Shown: one piece after another, positions 8,271-16,297 of the stretch
Numbering within the stretch: the stretch's first letter is position 1
Layout: each line of letters starts with the position of its first letter
Source: Candidatus Omnitrophota bacterium
Lineage (GTDB): Bacteria; Omnitrophota; Gorgyraeia; Zapsychrales; JANLHA01
Assembly: GCA_023247795.1 (NCBI GenBank)
Contig: JAHFFT010000013.1
Span: forward strand, 1-41,834
Length of the DNA stretch: 41,834 nt
Direction: 5' to 3'
Translations under genes and position numbers: made by a program
The notes under the pieces: generated by a model
What the model was told of the DNA's origin: nothing
What the model saw: only the letters and a program-made list of their open reading frames with translations
Database searches by the model: none

Positions 8271-10217
8271 TTAAGACGAGATAAAAATATTTTTTGTGAC
8301 ACTTTGGCGGGAGCAAGGAGATTGTTGATCATCGTCAACGGTAAGTGTGACAGTGTAATCACCGGTGTTTTGGTACGTGTGGTGTTCTTTGACCCGGCCA
8401 AAATAAGCTGTGCCGTCGCCAAAGTCCCAATAGTAGGTCAAAGAATTTCCGTTTCCATCGGTACTTGCCGCTCCATCAAAAACAATTGATTGTGCCACAC
8501 GGCCAGTGGTGCTGACTTGCAATTGTGGCTTGGGTGCTGCGTTGATGGTCACGATCCGTTCATCTGGTGAAAATGGACAGCTGTCATCAAAGGCGTTACG
8601 AACCTGCAGTTGGGCCCGATAGGTTCCCGGCTCTTTATAGGAATGCAAAGTTTTGATGCCCCGCTCTGTTCGGCCGTCGCCAAAATCCCAGCGGCCCATC
8701 AGAATTTGATTTTCTTCAGCAAAAGAACCTGATCCATCAAAGGGTAATTTATCCCCTACACAGGCAATGACATCACTTCCGGCATCAGCTCTGGGCGCCC
8801 GTCTTAAACTGACATTCATTTGATCCGAGCTTGAATTGCAAGACAATTGAGAATTGTCTTTTGTTAAAAGTTTTACAACATAATCCCCGCTTTTCGGGTA
8901 ACGGTGATCAATCACTTTGCCAGTCCCAGCCGTGCCGTCGCCAAAATCCCAAAAATAACTAATTTCATCTTCTTCATTGATGTCTTGCGTTCCAGAGGCG
9001 TTCAGGGTCACCCATAAATCTTCGGAGCTGGCCAGACATTTTTTTGTGATATCGCTGCCTGCATTGGCAACAGGAGGTTCATTGATCCGCACCAAACGGG
9101 TGGCGGTATTGCCGTCGCACACTTTGCCATTTTTGTCATTCACATTGAACTTTGCCTTATAGTCCCCGCCCTTTTTGTAGGTATGTCTTGCGGAAAACCC
9201 TTGCTGTGTGAAACCATCAGCAAAGTCCCAATTTGCAATCACCGACGAGGCAGGAACATTCTTAACGGATCCGTTGAAATCAATTGGCGCCCCGGGACAA
9301 GCTTTGACACTTTCCCCAGCATCTGCTAGCGCGGCGAGCTCAAGAAGCACTTTCACCTGATCCTGATCGGTATTACAAGTCAAGCCAGAATTGTCTTTGA
9401 CTGTAAGTGTCGCTGTATAATTGCCTAAACGTTGATATTGGTGAGAAACCTTTATCCCTTCCTGCGAGGTCCCATCGCCAAAATCCCAAATGAATGCCAG
9501 TTGGTCTTTAAAGTTGTCGTCGTAGGAATTTGAGGCGTCAAAATCAACCTTCAAATTATGCGGGTCTTCAATGCAAAGCATGTTGATGTCCTCACCTGCG
9601 ATGGCTTTGGGTGGGGCGTTGACTTGAATCGTGTCAGTCTTTGAGTGCTCACTGCAAGAAGTAGCAAAGCCGTCATTCACAGTGAGTTTGATTTCAAATT
9701 CACCAGCTTTTTCATACCGATGAGTTACTTCTTTACCAGTGTCTTGCGTTCCGTCGCCAAAATCCCAGTTAAATTCCGGCTGCGAATAGTTGGAAATATT
9801 TTTTTCTTCTCCCAAAAATGTTTTTTCTTCTTCTGTACAGACCGCCTGCGGAATCACAAAATCAATGCTGGCCAGCCCTCTGGTCTTGACGAGTTGACGG
9901 TAAACAGTTGTTTTGCTTAAAGGAGTTGAAAGGTCTTGAACAGTGAGCTGAACCTGATATTCCCCAGGGTCAGCGTAGAAATGCTGGACAATCGATTGTT
10001 GGCTGGTTGTGTCGTCATTAAAATCCCAATTGAACACGATATTTTTATTATTGGGATCGACAAACCCATACGCGTCAAAAGTAAAATCTTCACATTGATT
10101 GTCGGATATGAGGCTTTTGGGGTAATTTGATTCTGCCCAAACGGACTTGCAGTTGCTGGTCAGCGTCAAAGCAATGACAAAGTTGCAGATTACTGTATTT
10201 TGAATAAAATTGCGCAT
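8271..10217 (-). CDS. Secreted protein of seven PKD repeats
   Basis: 648 aa: a signal peptide (about 1-29, ending SVWAES) followed by nothing but seven PKD domains at roughly 40-115, 120-200, 203-290, 297-378, 383-470, 476-560 and 563-645. Each has the WDFGDGT-type core (variants WDFNDDT and WDFADGF in repeats 1 and 4) and a GxY strand motif. Repeats 2-6 each carry one Cys pair spaced 61, 66, 60, 66 and 61 residues apart, suggesting a disulfide per domain and a duplicated two-domain unit. No catalytic, anchoring or secretion-tail domain is seen, so it is probably an extracellular or periplasmic adhesive or spacer protein. The ATG at 10217 directly before the signal peptide is preferred to a GTG at 10283. 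Confidence 0.85.
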   Translation of the reverse strand: MRNFIQNTVICNFVIALTLTSNCKSVWAESNYPKSLISDNQCEDFTFDAYGFVDPNNKNIVFNWDFNDDTTSQQSIVQHFYADPGEYQVQLTVQDLSTPLSKTTVYRQLVKTRGLASIDFVIPQAVCTEEEKTFLGEEKNISNYSQPEFNWDFGDGTQDTGKEVTHRYEKAGEFEIKLTVNDGFATSCSEHSKTDTIQVNAPPKAIAGEDINMLCIEDPHNLKVDFDASNSYDDNFKDQLAFIWDFGDGTSQEGIKVSHQYQRLGNYTATLTVKDNSGLTCNTDQDQVKVLLELAALADAGESVKACPGAPIDFNGSVKNVPASSVIANWDFADGFTQQGFSARHTYKKGGDYKAKFNVNDKNGKVCDGNTATRLVRINEPPVANAGSDITKKCLASSEDLWVTLNASGTQDINEEDEISYFWDFGDGTAGTGKVIDHRYPKSGDYVVKLLTKDNSQLSCNSSSDQMNVSLRRAPRADAGSDVIACVGDKLPFDGSGSFAEENQILMGRWDFGDGRTERGIKTLHSYKEPGTYRAQLQVRNAFDDSCPFSPDERIVTINAAPKPQLQVSTTGRVAQSIVFDGAASTDGNGNSLTYYWDFGDGTAYFGRVKEHHTYQNTGDYTVTLTVDDDQQSPCSRQSVTKNIFISS

Positions 10218-10311
10218 AACAATCTTTGATTTTTGTTGATCTGATTGGGCGGGATTTTCTAAAACCCTCAACAGTCCTAGCACTTAAGTAAAAACCAATC
10301 AGGACGCGTAA

Positions 10312-10317
10312 AGTATA
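10312..10317 (-). promoter_or_regulatory. Possible extended -10 promoter of the PKD-repeat gene
   Basis: Minus strand TGTTATACT contains an extended -10 (TGn before TATACT at 10317-10312), about 95 bases before the ATG. No convincing -35 is seen. The 153-bp gap after mtaB holds nothing else I can support. Confidence 0.35.
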
Positions 10318-10370
10318 ACATATAAGAATTGGATTTTTAAAGGGCAGGTCAAAAATATTTTAAAATTTTT

Positions 10371-11666
10371 CTAAACCAAGTCTCCCCTTAACTTTCCAGC
10401 GAGTTGCAACTCTTTGAAAATGACCGGAAGACATTCGTTTTTAATATTTCGATCTACTTTTACGGTTATTTTTAGGTAATTATCGCTAAATCCGCTCCAC
10501 AATCCATCATTTTCTTCTTCAAAAATGATGTTTTGGGTGGTATTTAGCTGCGATCGATAAAATAACTCACGCTTACGTTGACTGAGTTGACGTAATTTTT
10601 GGCTACGCTCTTGAATAATTTCGTTATCTACTCGGCCAAGTAAATACTGACTCTTGGCCATTTGTCTTTCCGAATAGCTAAACACATGAAAATAATGCAA
10701 CGTGGAATCTCGCAAATACTCGTAGGTAAATTTGAAATCCTCTTCACTCTCACCTGGAAAACCAACAATAACGTCCGTACCCAAACAAATCCCTGGAATT
10801 TCTTGAAAGGCTTTTTGTATGAATTCGTCATATTGAGCAACAGTGTATTTCCGTTTCATGACCTTGAGTGTTTTATCATTCCCGCTTTGCAAAGGAATGT
10901 GCAGATGGCGGCATAGTTTTTTATTTGTCTTCATCAATGCAATCAGATCATCTGGAATCGTGGTCGGTTCAATCGAAGAAATGCGGATACGCAAAAGTCC
11001 TTCGACATCCATCAAAGCTTTAATCACATCAAGCAGACGATGTTTATCGTCGCTGTAAGTACCCAAATTGATGCCGGTTAACACGATCTCTTTATGCCCG
11101 GCAGCGACCAGAACTCTGGCTTCTAAAAGGATGTCTTCAAACACCCGGCTGCGGGCCCGACCTCGGGCATAAGGAATCTCGCAAAATGAGCAAAAAAAAT
11201 CACAACCGTCTTGGATTTTTAAATTTGCTCGAGTGTGGTGACGATCAATCCCTGCAGCAGGGTGACGAAAACTCGCACGGGAAAAGGCCGGGGCAATCAC
11301 CTTGGCTTTTTCTGGTTCCAGTTCCTTCTCGAGGATGGAAACCAAATCCATTTTTGCGGCGTTACCTATGATCCATTTGACATTATTCATCGCGGCCAAC
11401 TGTTCTTTTTGGACCTGCGCCTGACAACCGATTAAAGCGATCTTGGCATTGGGATTGAGCCGATTGATTTTATTGACCAGTCGACGCGTATCAGCATCGC
11501 CATTTTCCGTGACAGTGCAAGTGTTGATCACAACCACATCAGCTGGCTGTTGAAAATTAACAATTGTGTAGCCCCGGTCAACAAAGGTGTTTTCGATGAC
11601 CGCTGTTTCTGCCTGGTTCAAACGGCAACCTAAGGTATTAAAGGATATGGTTTGATTTTTGATCAT
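10371..11666 (-). CDS. mtaB: MtaB-type tRNA methylthiotransferase (radical SAM)
   Basis: 431-aa enzyme of the MiaB/MtaB family. The N-terminal UPF0004 domain carries Cys14 (TLGCRLNQAE), Cys50 (NTCTVT) and Cys81 (GCQAQ), which bind one 4Fe-4S cluster. The radical-SAM cluster motif is Cys155-x3-Cys159-x2-Cys162 (GCDFFCSFC). A TRAM domain occupies the last 65 or so residues. The TLGCRLNQ start and overall length favour MtaB, which adds a 2-methylthio group to t6A37 of tRNA, over MiaB. It starts one base after the DUF423 stop and is co-transcribed with that gene from the shared divergent promoter region. Confidence 0.88.
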   Translation of the reverse strand: MIKNQTISFNTLGCRLNQAETAVIENTFVDRGYTIVNFQQPADVVVINTCTVTENGDADTRRLVNKINRLNPNAKIALIGCQAQVQKEQLAAMNNVKWIIGNAAKMDLVSILEKELEPEKAKVIAPAFSRASFRHPAAGIDRHHTRANLKIQDGCDFFCSFCEIPYARGRARSRVFEDILLEARVLVAAGHKEIVLTGINLGTYSDDKHRLLDVIKALMDVEGLLRIRISSIEPTTIPDDLIALMKTNKKLCRHLHIPLQSGNDKTLKVMKRKYTVAQYDEFIQKAFQEIPGICLGTDVIVGFPGESEEDFKFTYEYLRDSTLHYFHVFSYSERQMAKSQYLLGRVDNEIIQERSQKLRQLSQRKRELFYRSQLNTTQNIIFEEENDGLWSGFSDNYLKITVKVDRNIKNECLPVIFKELQLAGKLRGDLV

Positions 11667-11667
11667 T

Positions 11668-12024
11668 TCAGGATTTAATAAAACAAAGGATTACCCAGCC
11701 GCTGATAAACAAAAGTCCGCCGAGCGGCGTTAAGATTCCAATCAATTTTATTGGGTTTACTGCCAAGACATACAAACTTCCAGAAAACAAAATGATTCCG
11801 GCTAAAAAGCACCAACCGCTGTAATCTAGCAACGGTGTCTTCATTTGCAAACTTAAAATTCCGATCAACAAGATTCCTAAAGCATGGATGAACTGGTAGA
11901 GCACCGCAGTTTTGAATGTCATCATGGCCTCTGGTGTTAGTTGCGAACGAAGTCCATGGGCGCCAAAAGCGCCAAGGGTCACGGCTAAGGCCATCAAAAT
12001 GCTTCCCATTTTTATCCAAAACAT
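11668..12024 (-). CDS. DUF423 small membrane protein (YwdK-like)
   Basis: 118-aa protein with four hydrophobic segments and the family hallmark LGAFGAHGL near residues 17-25, plus GSLYVLAV. DUF423 proteins are conserved inner-membrane proteins of unknown function. A GAGGAG ribosome site lies eight bases before the ATG. It is the first gene of a two-gene operon with mtaB (one base between them) and is read from the TTGCAA/TATAAA promoter at 12081-12109. No mechanistic link to tRNA modification is evident. Confidence 0.88.
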   Translation of the reverse strand: MFWIKMGSILMALAVTLGAFGAHGLRSQLTPEAMMTFKTAVLYQFIHALGILLIGILSLQMKTPLLDYSGWCFLAGIILFSGSLYVLAVNPIKLIGILTPLGGLLFISGWVILCFIKS

Positions 12025-12080
12025 CGCTAAACTCCTCGCTGTTCTAAAATCAAAGGGTTTTCCCTCTTTTCAATGCTACC

Positions 12081-12109
12081 TTTATACAACAATTCGTTAC
12101 CATTTGCAA
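12081..12109 (-). promoter_or_regulatory. Promoter of DUF423-mtaB (shares its -35 with dus)
   Basis: Minus strand -35 TTGCAA (12109-12104), 17 bp, -10 TATAAA (12086-12081). Predicted start near 12074 gives a leader of about 50 bases with a normal ribosome site. Confidence 0.65.
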
Positions 12110-12132
12110 TTGCAAGAATTTCTCAGTATAAT
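12104..12132 (+). promoter_or_regulatory. Promoter of the dihydrouridine synthase gene, probably giving a leaderless mRNA
   Basis: Plus strand -35 TTGCAA (12104-12109), 17 bp, -10 TATAAT (12127-12132, perfect). The ATG at 12140 lies only seven bases past the -10, where transcription itself should begin, and no ribosome site is present. The same TTGCAA, being its own reverse complement, serves as -35 for the opposite promoter. Confidence 0.7.
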
Positions 12133-12139
12133 TTGTTCC

Positions 12140-13132
12140 ATGAAAATAGGCCCAATTGACATCAAACAACCGATTGTCTTAGCTCCCATGGAGGACGTGA
12201 CCGACATCCCCTTCCGCCTGATTTGTCGACGCATGGGTGCTGATATTGTTTACACCGAATTCACCAGTTCTGAAGCGATCATCCGTGAGGCTAAAAGAGC
12301 GCTAAAAAAAATCCGGGTCCTTGAAGAAGAACGACCCGTTGCGATTCAGATCTATGGCGGCGTTGAAGAATCCATGCATGGTGCGGCCCAGCGTGTTGAA
12401 AAATTACAGCCAGATTTCATTGACATCAACTGCGGCTGTTGGGTCAAAAATCACGCGTTTCGCGGGGAAGGCGCTGGATTATTGCGCGATCTCAATCAAT
12501 TTGAACGAATTGTTAAGGCAACCGTCAAAGGAACCAAGCTCCCGGTAACGGTTAAAACACGGCTGGGCTGGGACGATCAAAGCATTGTGATTCTTGATGT
12601 GGCAAAAATGCTGGAACAATGCGGGATTCATGCCTTGACTGTCCATTGCCGTACCCGCTGCCAAGGATATCAAGGAACCGCTGATTGGACTTGGATCGAA
12701 AAAATCAAAAAAGCAACAACGCTGCCGGTGATTGCCAACGGCGACATTGACTCCCCGGAAAAGGTCAAACAATTATTTGATGAAGGATGTGATGGGGTGA
12801 TGATTGGGCGAGCGGCCATCGGCAACCCCTGGTTTTTCAGACAGGCCAAATATTTTTTAAAAACCGGTAAGCAGCTGTCCCCTCCTTCGATCAAAGAACG
12901 GATCGATGTCTGCATCGAACATCTCAAACTTTCTGCCCAACATCGCGGGCTACCCTACGGGGTCACCACATTCCGCAAATATTATGCGGGATATCTTAAA
13001 GAAGTCCCAAACGTGGCTCATCTGCGTAAAGATTTGATGCAATATCTTGAACCGCAAGATGTCATCAAACGACTCTATCAATTTTTAGACCAGCAACCAC
13101 TTCTGACCTACGGGGTCAGAAGTGGGTTTTAA
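12140..13132 (+). CDS. tRNA-dihydrouridine synthase (DusB-like)
   Basis: 330-aa flavoprotein that reduces uridines in tRNA. Family motifs: LAPMEDVTDIPFR (14-26), IQIYGG (69-74), the catalytic loop DINCGCWVKN with Cys100 as expected proton donor, HCRTRCQGYQGTADW, ANGDI, and GVMIGRAAIGNPWFF binding FMN phosphate. The usual GCP at the active site is GCW here and the motif continues AFRGEGAGLL. The frame is open to 11912, but homology and the promoter place the start at the ATG 12140. Its last codons are part of a strong palindromic hairpin (13097-13125) that probably terminates transcription. Identity with DusB rather than other Dus types is not certain. Confidence 0.88.
   Translation: MKIGPIDIKQPIVLAPMEDVTDIPFRLICRRMGADIVYTEFTSSEAIIREAKRALKKIRVLEEERPVAIQIYGGVEESMHGAAQRVEKLQPDFIDINCGCWVKNHAFRGEGAGLLRDLNQFERIVKATVKGTKLPVTVKTRLGWDDQSIVILDVAKMLEQCGIHALTVHCRTRCQGYQGTADWTWIEKIKKATTLPVIANGDIDSPEKVKQLFDEGCDGVMIGRAAIGNPWFFRQAKYFLKTGKQLSPPSIKERIDVCIEHLKLSAQHRGLPYGVTTFRKYYAGYLKEVPNVAHLRKDLMQYLEPQDVIKRLYQFLDQQPLLTYGVRSGF
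13097..13130 (+). terminator. Palindromic hairpin across the dus stop codon
   Basis: Arms 13097-13108 and 13114-13125 (CCACTTCTGACC and its exact complement) form a 12-bp stem with a 5-base loop, followed by GTTTTAA. This looks like an intrinsic terminator, but it is inside the last codons of the gene (LLTYGVRSGF). Its core TTCTGACC-N5-GGTCAGAA recurs at 22309-22329. Confidence 0.65.
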
Positions 13133-13142
13133 GTTCTATTTT

Positions 13143-14525
13143 ATGAAAAATTACGATGTCATTGTCATTGGCTCCGGTGGTGGTGCTAAAATTACATCCC
13201 CTTCTGCCCGGCTCGGTCTCAAGGTGGCCTGCATTGAAAAAGACGCCTTGGGCGGCACCTGTCTGAACCGTGGCTGTATCCCGTCGAAGATGCTCATTCA
13301 TCCGGCTGATGTGGCCATTGCCATCAAAGAAGCCCAACGGTTCGACATTCAAAACAACCCACAATTTCAAGTCAATTTTGCTAATCTCATTGCCCGAATT
13401 TCCAAAACGGTTGATCAAGATTCACAAAGCATCGAAGCTGGGTATAAAAAAAATCCCAACATTGATTTTCTGCATGGCCAGGCCCGATTTTTAGAAAATA
13501 AAATCATCGAAGTCAATGGACAAAAATTGACGGCCCCAAAAATTTTCATTGCCGTAGGTGCCCGCCCTGCTATTCCAAATATCGAAGGTTTGGCAGGCAC
13601 TCCTTATATGACCAGTACGGAGGCGTTACGCAATCCCACTCTCCCTAAATCGATGATTGTTATCGGCGCTGGGTACATCGCCGTTGAATTGGGACATGCT
13701 TACGGGGCCTTGGGAACTGAAGTCACCTTTTTGGTGCGAAGCAAATTTTTACGTCATGAAGACGCCCAGGTTGTGGAGGAATTCCGGCGATTTTTTTCAA
13801 AGTATCATCGGGTCAAGATGGGTGTTACCCCATCGAAAGTTGACTATCGCAACGGCCTCTTTCGCGTGACCATCAAAAATAACGATGGCTCTCAAGAAAA
13901 TTTATTGGCCGATGCCCTTTTGATAGCGACGGGTGTTGTGCCTAACAATGACACCTTGGATTTAAAAAATACCGACATTGCATTAACGGAACAAGGATTT
14001 CTTAAGATTGATGATCGTCTGCAGACAACCGTGGATGGCATTTACGGCCTAGGGGATTGCGCGGGCAACTTTCTCTTTCGTCATAGTGTCAATTTTGAAG
14101 GTGAGTATCTCTTTCGCACCAAGATCGTTGAAAAATCCGCAGAACCGATCCGCTATCCACCAATGCCACACGCGGTTTTCTCTCATCCGCAAGTGGCTGG
14201 TGTTGGAAAGACTGAAGAACAACTCAAAGATGAAAAAATTGATTATGTCGTCGGTTTAAACAATTATTCCAAAAGTGCCATGGGCATGGCGTTGTTGGCA
14301 GATCATGGCTTTGTAAAAATTTTGATTGAACGCAAAACTAAAAAAATCCTTGGGGCCCACATCATCGGTCCGGAGGCCTCTGATATGATCCATATGTTGA
14401 TTGCCTTTATGAATAAATCAGGAACCCTCGACGATCTTTTAAACATGATTTACATCCACCCCGCGCTCCCCGAAATTGTCCGTAACGCCGCTCGAAAAGC
14501 TGAAGCAGCGCTAAAAGGGTTATGA
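13143..14525 (+). CDS. Pyridine nucleotide-disulfide oxidoreductase, mycothione-reductase/Lpd-like
   Basis: 460-aa FAD flavoprotein. The N-terminal FAD site reads GSGGGAKI, an atypical form of GxGxxG closer to mycothione reductases than to classical Lpd. The redox-active pair is Cys40 and Cys45 (GGTCLNRGCIPSKM), a second nucleotide motif is VIGAGYIAVELG, and the C-terminus carries His439 and Glu444 (IHPALPE), the catalytic dyad of the dimer. No 2-oxoacid dehydrogenase subunit is nearby. Its neighbours are BolA, a glutamate-type transporter and the glutathione genes, so a role reducing a low-molecular-weight disulfide is plausible but inferred. The ATG at 13143 starts 10 bp after dus; no ribosome site is evident. 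Confidence 0.8.
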   Translation: MKNYDVIVIGSGGGAKITSPSARLGLKVACIEKDALGGTCLNRGCIPSKMLIHPADVAIAIKEAQRFDIQNNPQFQVNFANLIARISKTVDQDSQSIEAGYKKNPNIDFLHGQARFLENKIIEVNGQKLTAPKIFIAVGARPAIPNIEGLAGTPYMTSTEALRNPTLPKSMIVIGAGYIAVELGHAYGALGTEVTFLVRSKFLRHEDAQVVEEFRRFFSKYHRVKMGVTPSKVDYRNGLFRVTIKNNDGSQENLLADALLIATGVVPNNDTLDLKNTDIALTEQGFLKIDDRLQTTVDGIYGLGDCAGNFLFRHSVNFEGEYLFRTKIVEKSAEPIRYPPMPHAVFSHPQVAGVGKTEEQLKDEKIDYVVGLNNYSKSAMGMALLADHGFVKILIERKTKKILGAHIIGPEASDMIHMLIAFMNKSGTLDDLLNMIYIHPALPEIVRNAARKAEAALKGL

Positions 14526-14533
14526 ATCAGGTG

Positions 14534-14613
14534 TTATTGCGAGCGAAGCGAAGCAATCTTACCTAAAGGATTGCTTCATCGCTATTTTAAATTTGAAGGC
14601 TCCTCGCAATGAG
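14534..14613. repeat. REP/MITE-like palindromic repeat (TTGCGAGCGAAGC type)
   Basis: About 80 bp of nested inverted repeats: outer arms ATTGCGAG (14536-14543) and CTCGCAAT (14603-14610), inner arms GAAGCAATC (14550-14558) and GATTGCTTC (14569-14577). The wording closely resembles a dispersed repeat (GTCATTGCGAGGAGCGAAGC...GAAGCAATC) that I recall from many unrelated bacterial genomes. It lies between two convergent genes, where it may also act as a terminator. Only this one copy was noticed in the window. Confidence 0.7.
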
Positions 14614-14621
14614 TCGTTGTA

Positions 14622-14891
14622 TTAGCGTCTAGCTTCTTTGAACGTTTGCGCTTTGATCTTCAAGGCATGGATGTTTTGGGCGAGTTCATTCTGTAGGGCT
14701 TCATAAACAAGACGATGACGCATCAGCGTAGTTTTCCCAGTAAAGACATCAGAAACAATGATTACTTCGTAATGGCCTCCTCCTCGGGTTTTTGCCTCAG
14801 GATGTTTGCTATGAAGAACGCTCAAATCCTCGACCGTGATTTTTGCATCAGGGAATGTTTTTTTTAAAATTTTGGACAAAATTGTTTTCAT
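14622..14891 (-). CDS. bolA: BolA-family protein (first copy)
   Basis: 89-aa BolA-fold protein. The family core GGHYEVIIVSDVFTGKTTLMRHRLVYEAL (about 38-66) with conserved histidines is followed by IHALKIKAQTF. BolA proteins pair with CGFS glutaredoxins to bind a labile 2Fe-2S cluster, and some regulate morphology genes. This version keeps the longer strand-turn region of BolA proper, unlike the shorter second copy at 18790. It is transcribed on the opposite strand, away from gltP-like 14953, with an extended -10 (TGTTACAAT, minus strand, near 14928-14936) as a possible promoter. Confidence 0.85.
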   Translation of the reverse strand: MKTILSKILKKTFPDAKITVEDLSVLHSKHPEAKTRGGGHYEVIIVSDVFTGKTTLMRHRLVYEALQNELAQNIHALKIKAQTFKEARR

Positions 14892-14952
14892 AAAAGCAAA
14901 AAAATCTCTGGTTCGACTTGATTAGCTATTGTAACATAAATCAATCAAGATC

Positions 14953-16191
14953 ATGAAAATGCCTTCCAATAATCAGCAGATCTTTGTCGGGACAATTCTG
15001 GGGATCGCTCTAGGATCATTTCTCAATTCATCCGGGTTAGAATCCCCCTTCGCAAAGACAACCCTTTATTTCGCCGACCTCATTGGTAACGGAATATTTC
15101 TGAATCTTTTAAAAATGGTCATCATTCCGCTCATTTTCGCGTCGATCGCGGTTGGAATTGCCAACTTAAGAGGACACGCGCAGATAAAGAAGGTCTGGAC
15201 ATTGACGCTCTTTTATTTTTTCATCACAACTTCTCTTGCCATCATTTTAGGTCTCGCAACTGTCCACACCTTCCAACCCGGCAAAGGGTTAAATCTTGCT
15301 ATGTTCAGCCAAAATGTTGACCAAAGCCATCTGCAAGAAAGCTTTACTCTCGCTGAATTCGGAAAAAAATTTATCAACGGTCTATTCCTTAATCCGTTTG
15401 CGGCCATGGCCCAAGGACAAATATTGCCAACCATCATCTTTGCCATATTTTTAGGAATTGCCCTTGTTCTCGTTGGAGATCGACGAGGAAAAGGAATACT
15501 GAATCTACTCAACGAATTGCTTGAACTCATCATGATGATGGTTCAATGGATCATGAAAATATTACCATTGGGACTGATGGCTCTGCTGACGCTCTTAACC
15601 GCCCAGCAAGATCATCATCTCCTATTTGCTATGAGCAAATTCATCACTGTTGTTATCGCAGCGACCTTGTTCCATGGCGTTGTGGTTTTGCCCTTAATTC
15701 TATTTTGCATAACCAAAATCACTCCCTGGCATTTTTTTTATTCTTTTAAGGAAGCCTTACTCACCGCCTTTTCCACCAGTTCCAGTTCTGCCACCTTGCC
15801 GATCAGTATTGAATGTGTTGAAAACAACTTAAAGGTCAACAAAGATGTTTCTCGCTTTGTTCTCCCGTTAGGTGCTACGATCAACATGGACGGGACAGCC
15901 TTATATGAAGCGATCGCAGCCATTTTTGTTGCGAACCTGGCGGGCATTGAATTGAATTTAACTCAACAGCTGATCGTTTTTTTTACCGCCATGATCGCGT
16001 CGGTCGGTGCTCCCGGTATCCCCAGCGCCGGGATGGTCACCATGATGATGGTTTTAGAAGCCGTGGGCCTTCCCATTTCCGCAGTCGCGATCCTAATCCC
16101 CATTGATCGTTTGTTGGACACTTTTCGCACCGCCGTCAATGTTGAAGGAGATGCTATTGGCAGCTGCATCGTTCATCATTTCACAAAATAA
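14953..16191 (+). CDS. DAACS-family sodium/proton:dicarboxylate or glutamate symporter
   Basis: 412-aa membrane protein of the DAACS family (GltP, DctA, Glt-Ph type). It has the serine-rich hairpin tip SSSS (276-279), NMDGT (311-315), the second hairpin GAPGIPSAG (352-360), and DRLLDTFRTAVNVEGD (385-400), whose Asp389 and Asn396 fall in substrate and cation contacts. It should import an acidic amino acid or C4-dicarboxylate. Location immediately before gshA suggests glutamate supply for glutathione synthesis; this is inference. An alternative ATG two codons downstream cannot be excluded. Confidence 0.87.
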   Translation: MKMPSNNQQIFVGTILGIALGSFLNSSGLESPFAKTTLYFADLIGNGIFLNLLKMVIIPLIFASIAVGIANLRGHAQIKKVWTLTLFYFFITTSLAIILGLATVHTFQPGKGLNLAMFSQNVDQSHLQESFTLAEFGKKFINGLFLNPFAAMAQGQILPTIIFAIFLGIALVLVGDRRGKGILNLLNELLELIMMMVQWIMKILPLGLMALLTLLTAQQDHHLLFAMSKFITVVIAATLFHGVVVLPLILFCITKITPWHFFYSFKEALLTAFSTSSSSATLPISIECVENNLKVNKDVSRFVLPLGATINMDGTALYEAIAAIFVANLAGIELNLTQQLIVFFTAMIASVGAPGIPSAGMVTMMMVLEAVGLPISAVAILIPIDRLLDTFRTAVNVEGDAIGSCIVHHFTK

Positions 16192-16224
16192 CCATATCAA
16201 CATTCCCCCAACTTTCCTTTGCGC

Positions 16225-16254
16225 TCGACAAGGAGCATTTTATGAGGCATAATA
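16225..16254 (+). promoter_or_regulatory. Probable promoter of the gshA-gshB-grx-bolA-grxD operon
   Basis: TCGACA (16225-16230), 18 bp, CATAAT (16249-16254): each hexamer matches consensus at five of six bases. Start near 16261 gives a leader of about 37 bases with AAGGA before the gshA ATG. A good-looking ribosome site and six-codon ORF (ATG 16242) overlap the promoter but would lie mostly upstream of this start. Confidence 0.5.
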
Positions 16255-16297
16255 GCGTCTGAATTTAGCAAATTGAAAAAATCCTTAAGGATCATAA

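Noticed and set aside
11912-12139. In-frame N-terminal extension of the dihydrouridine synthase
   Set aside because: It overlaps DUF423 coding sequence on the other strand and the divergent promoters; homology begins at 12140.
16230-16262. Six-codon ORF MRHNSV with an excellent AAGGAG site upstream of gshA, as a leader peptide
   Set aside because: It coincides with a good promoter (TCGACA-18-CATAAT) whose start would lie at its end, and no attenuator hairpins follow.
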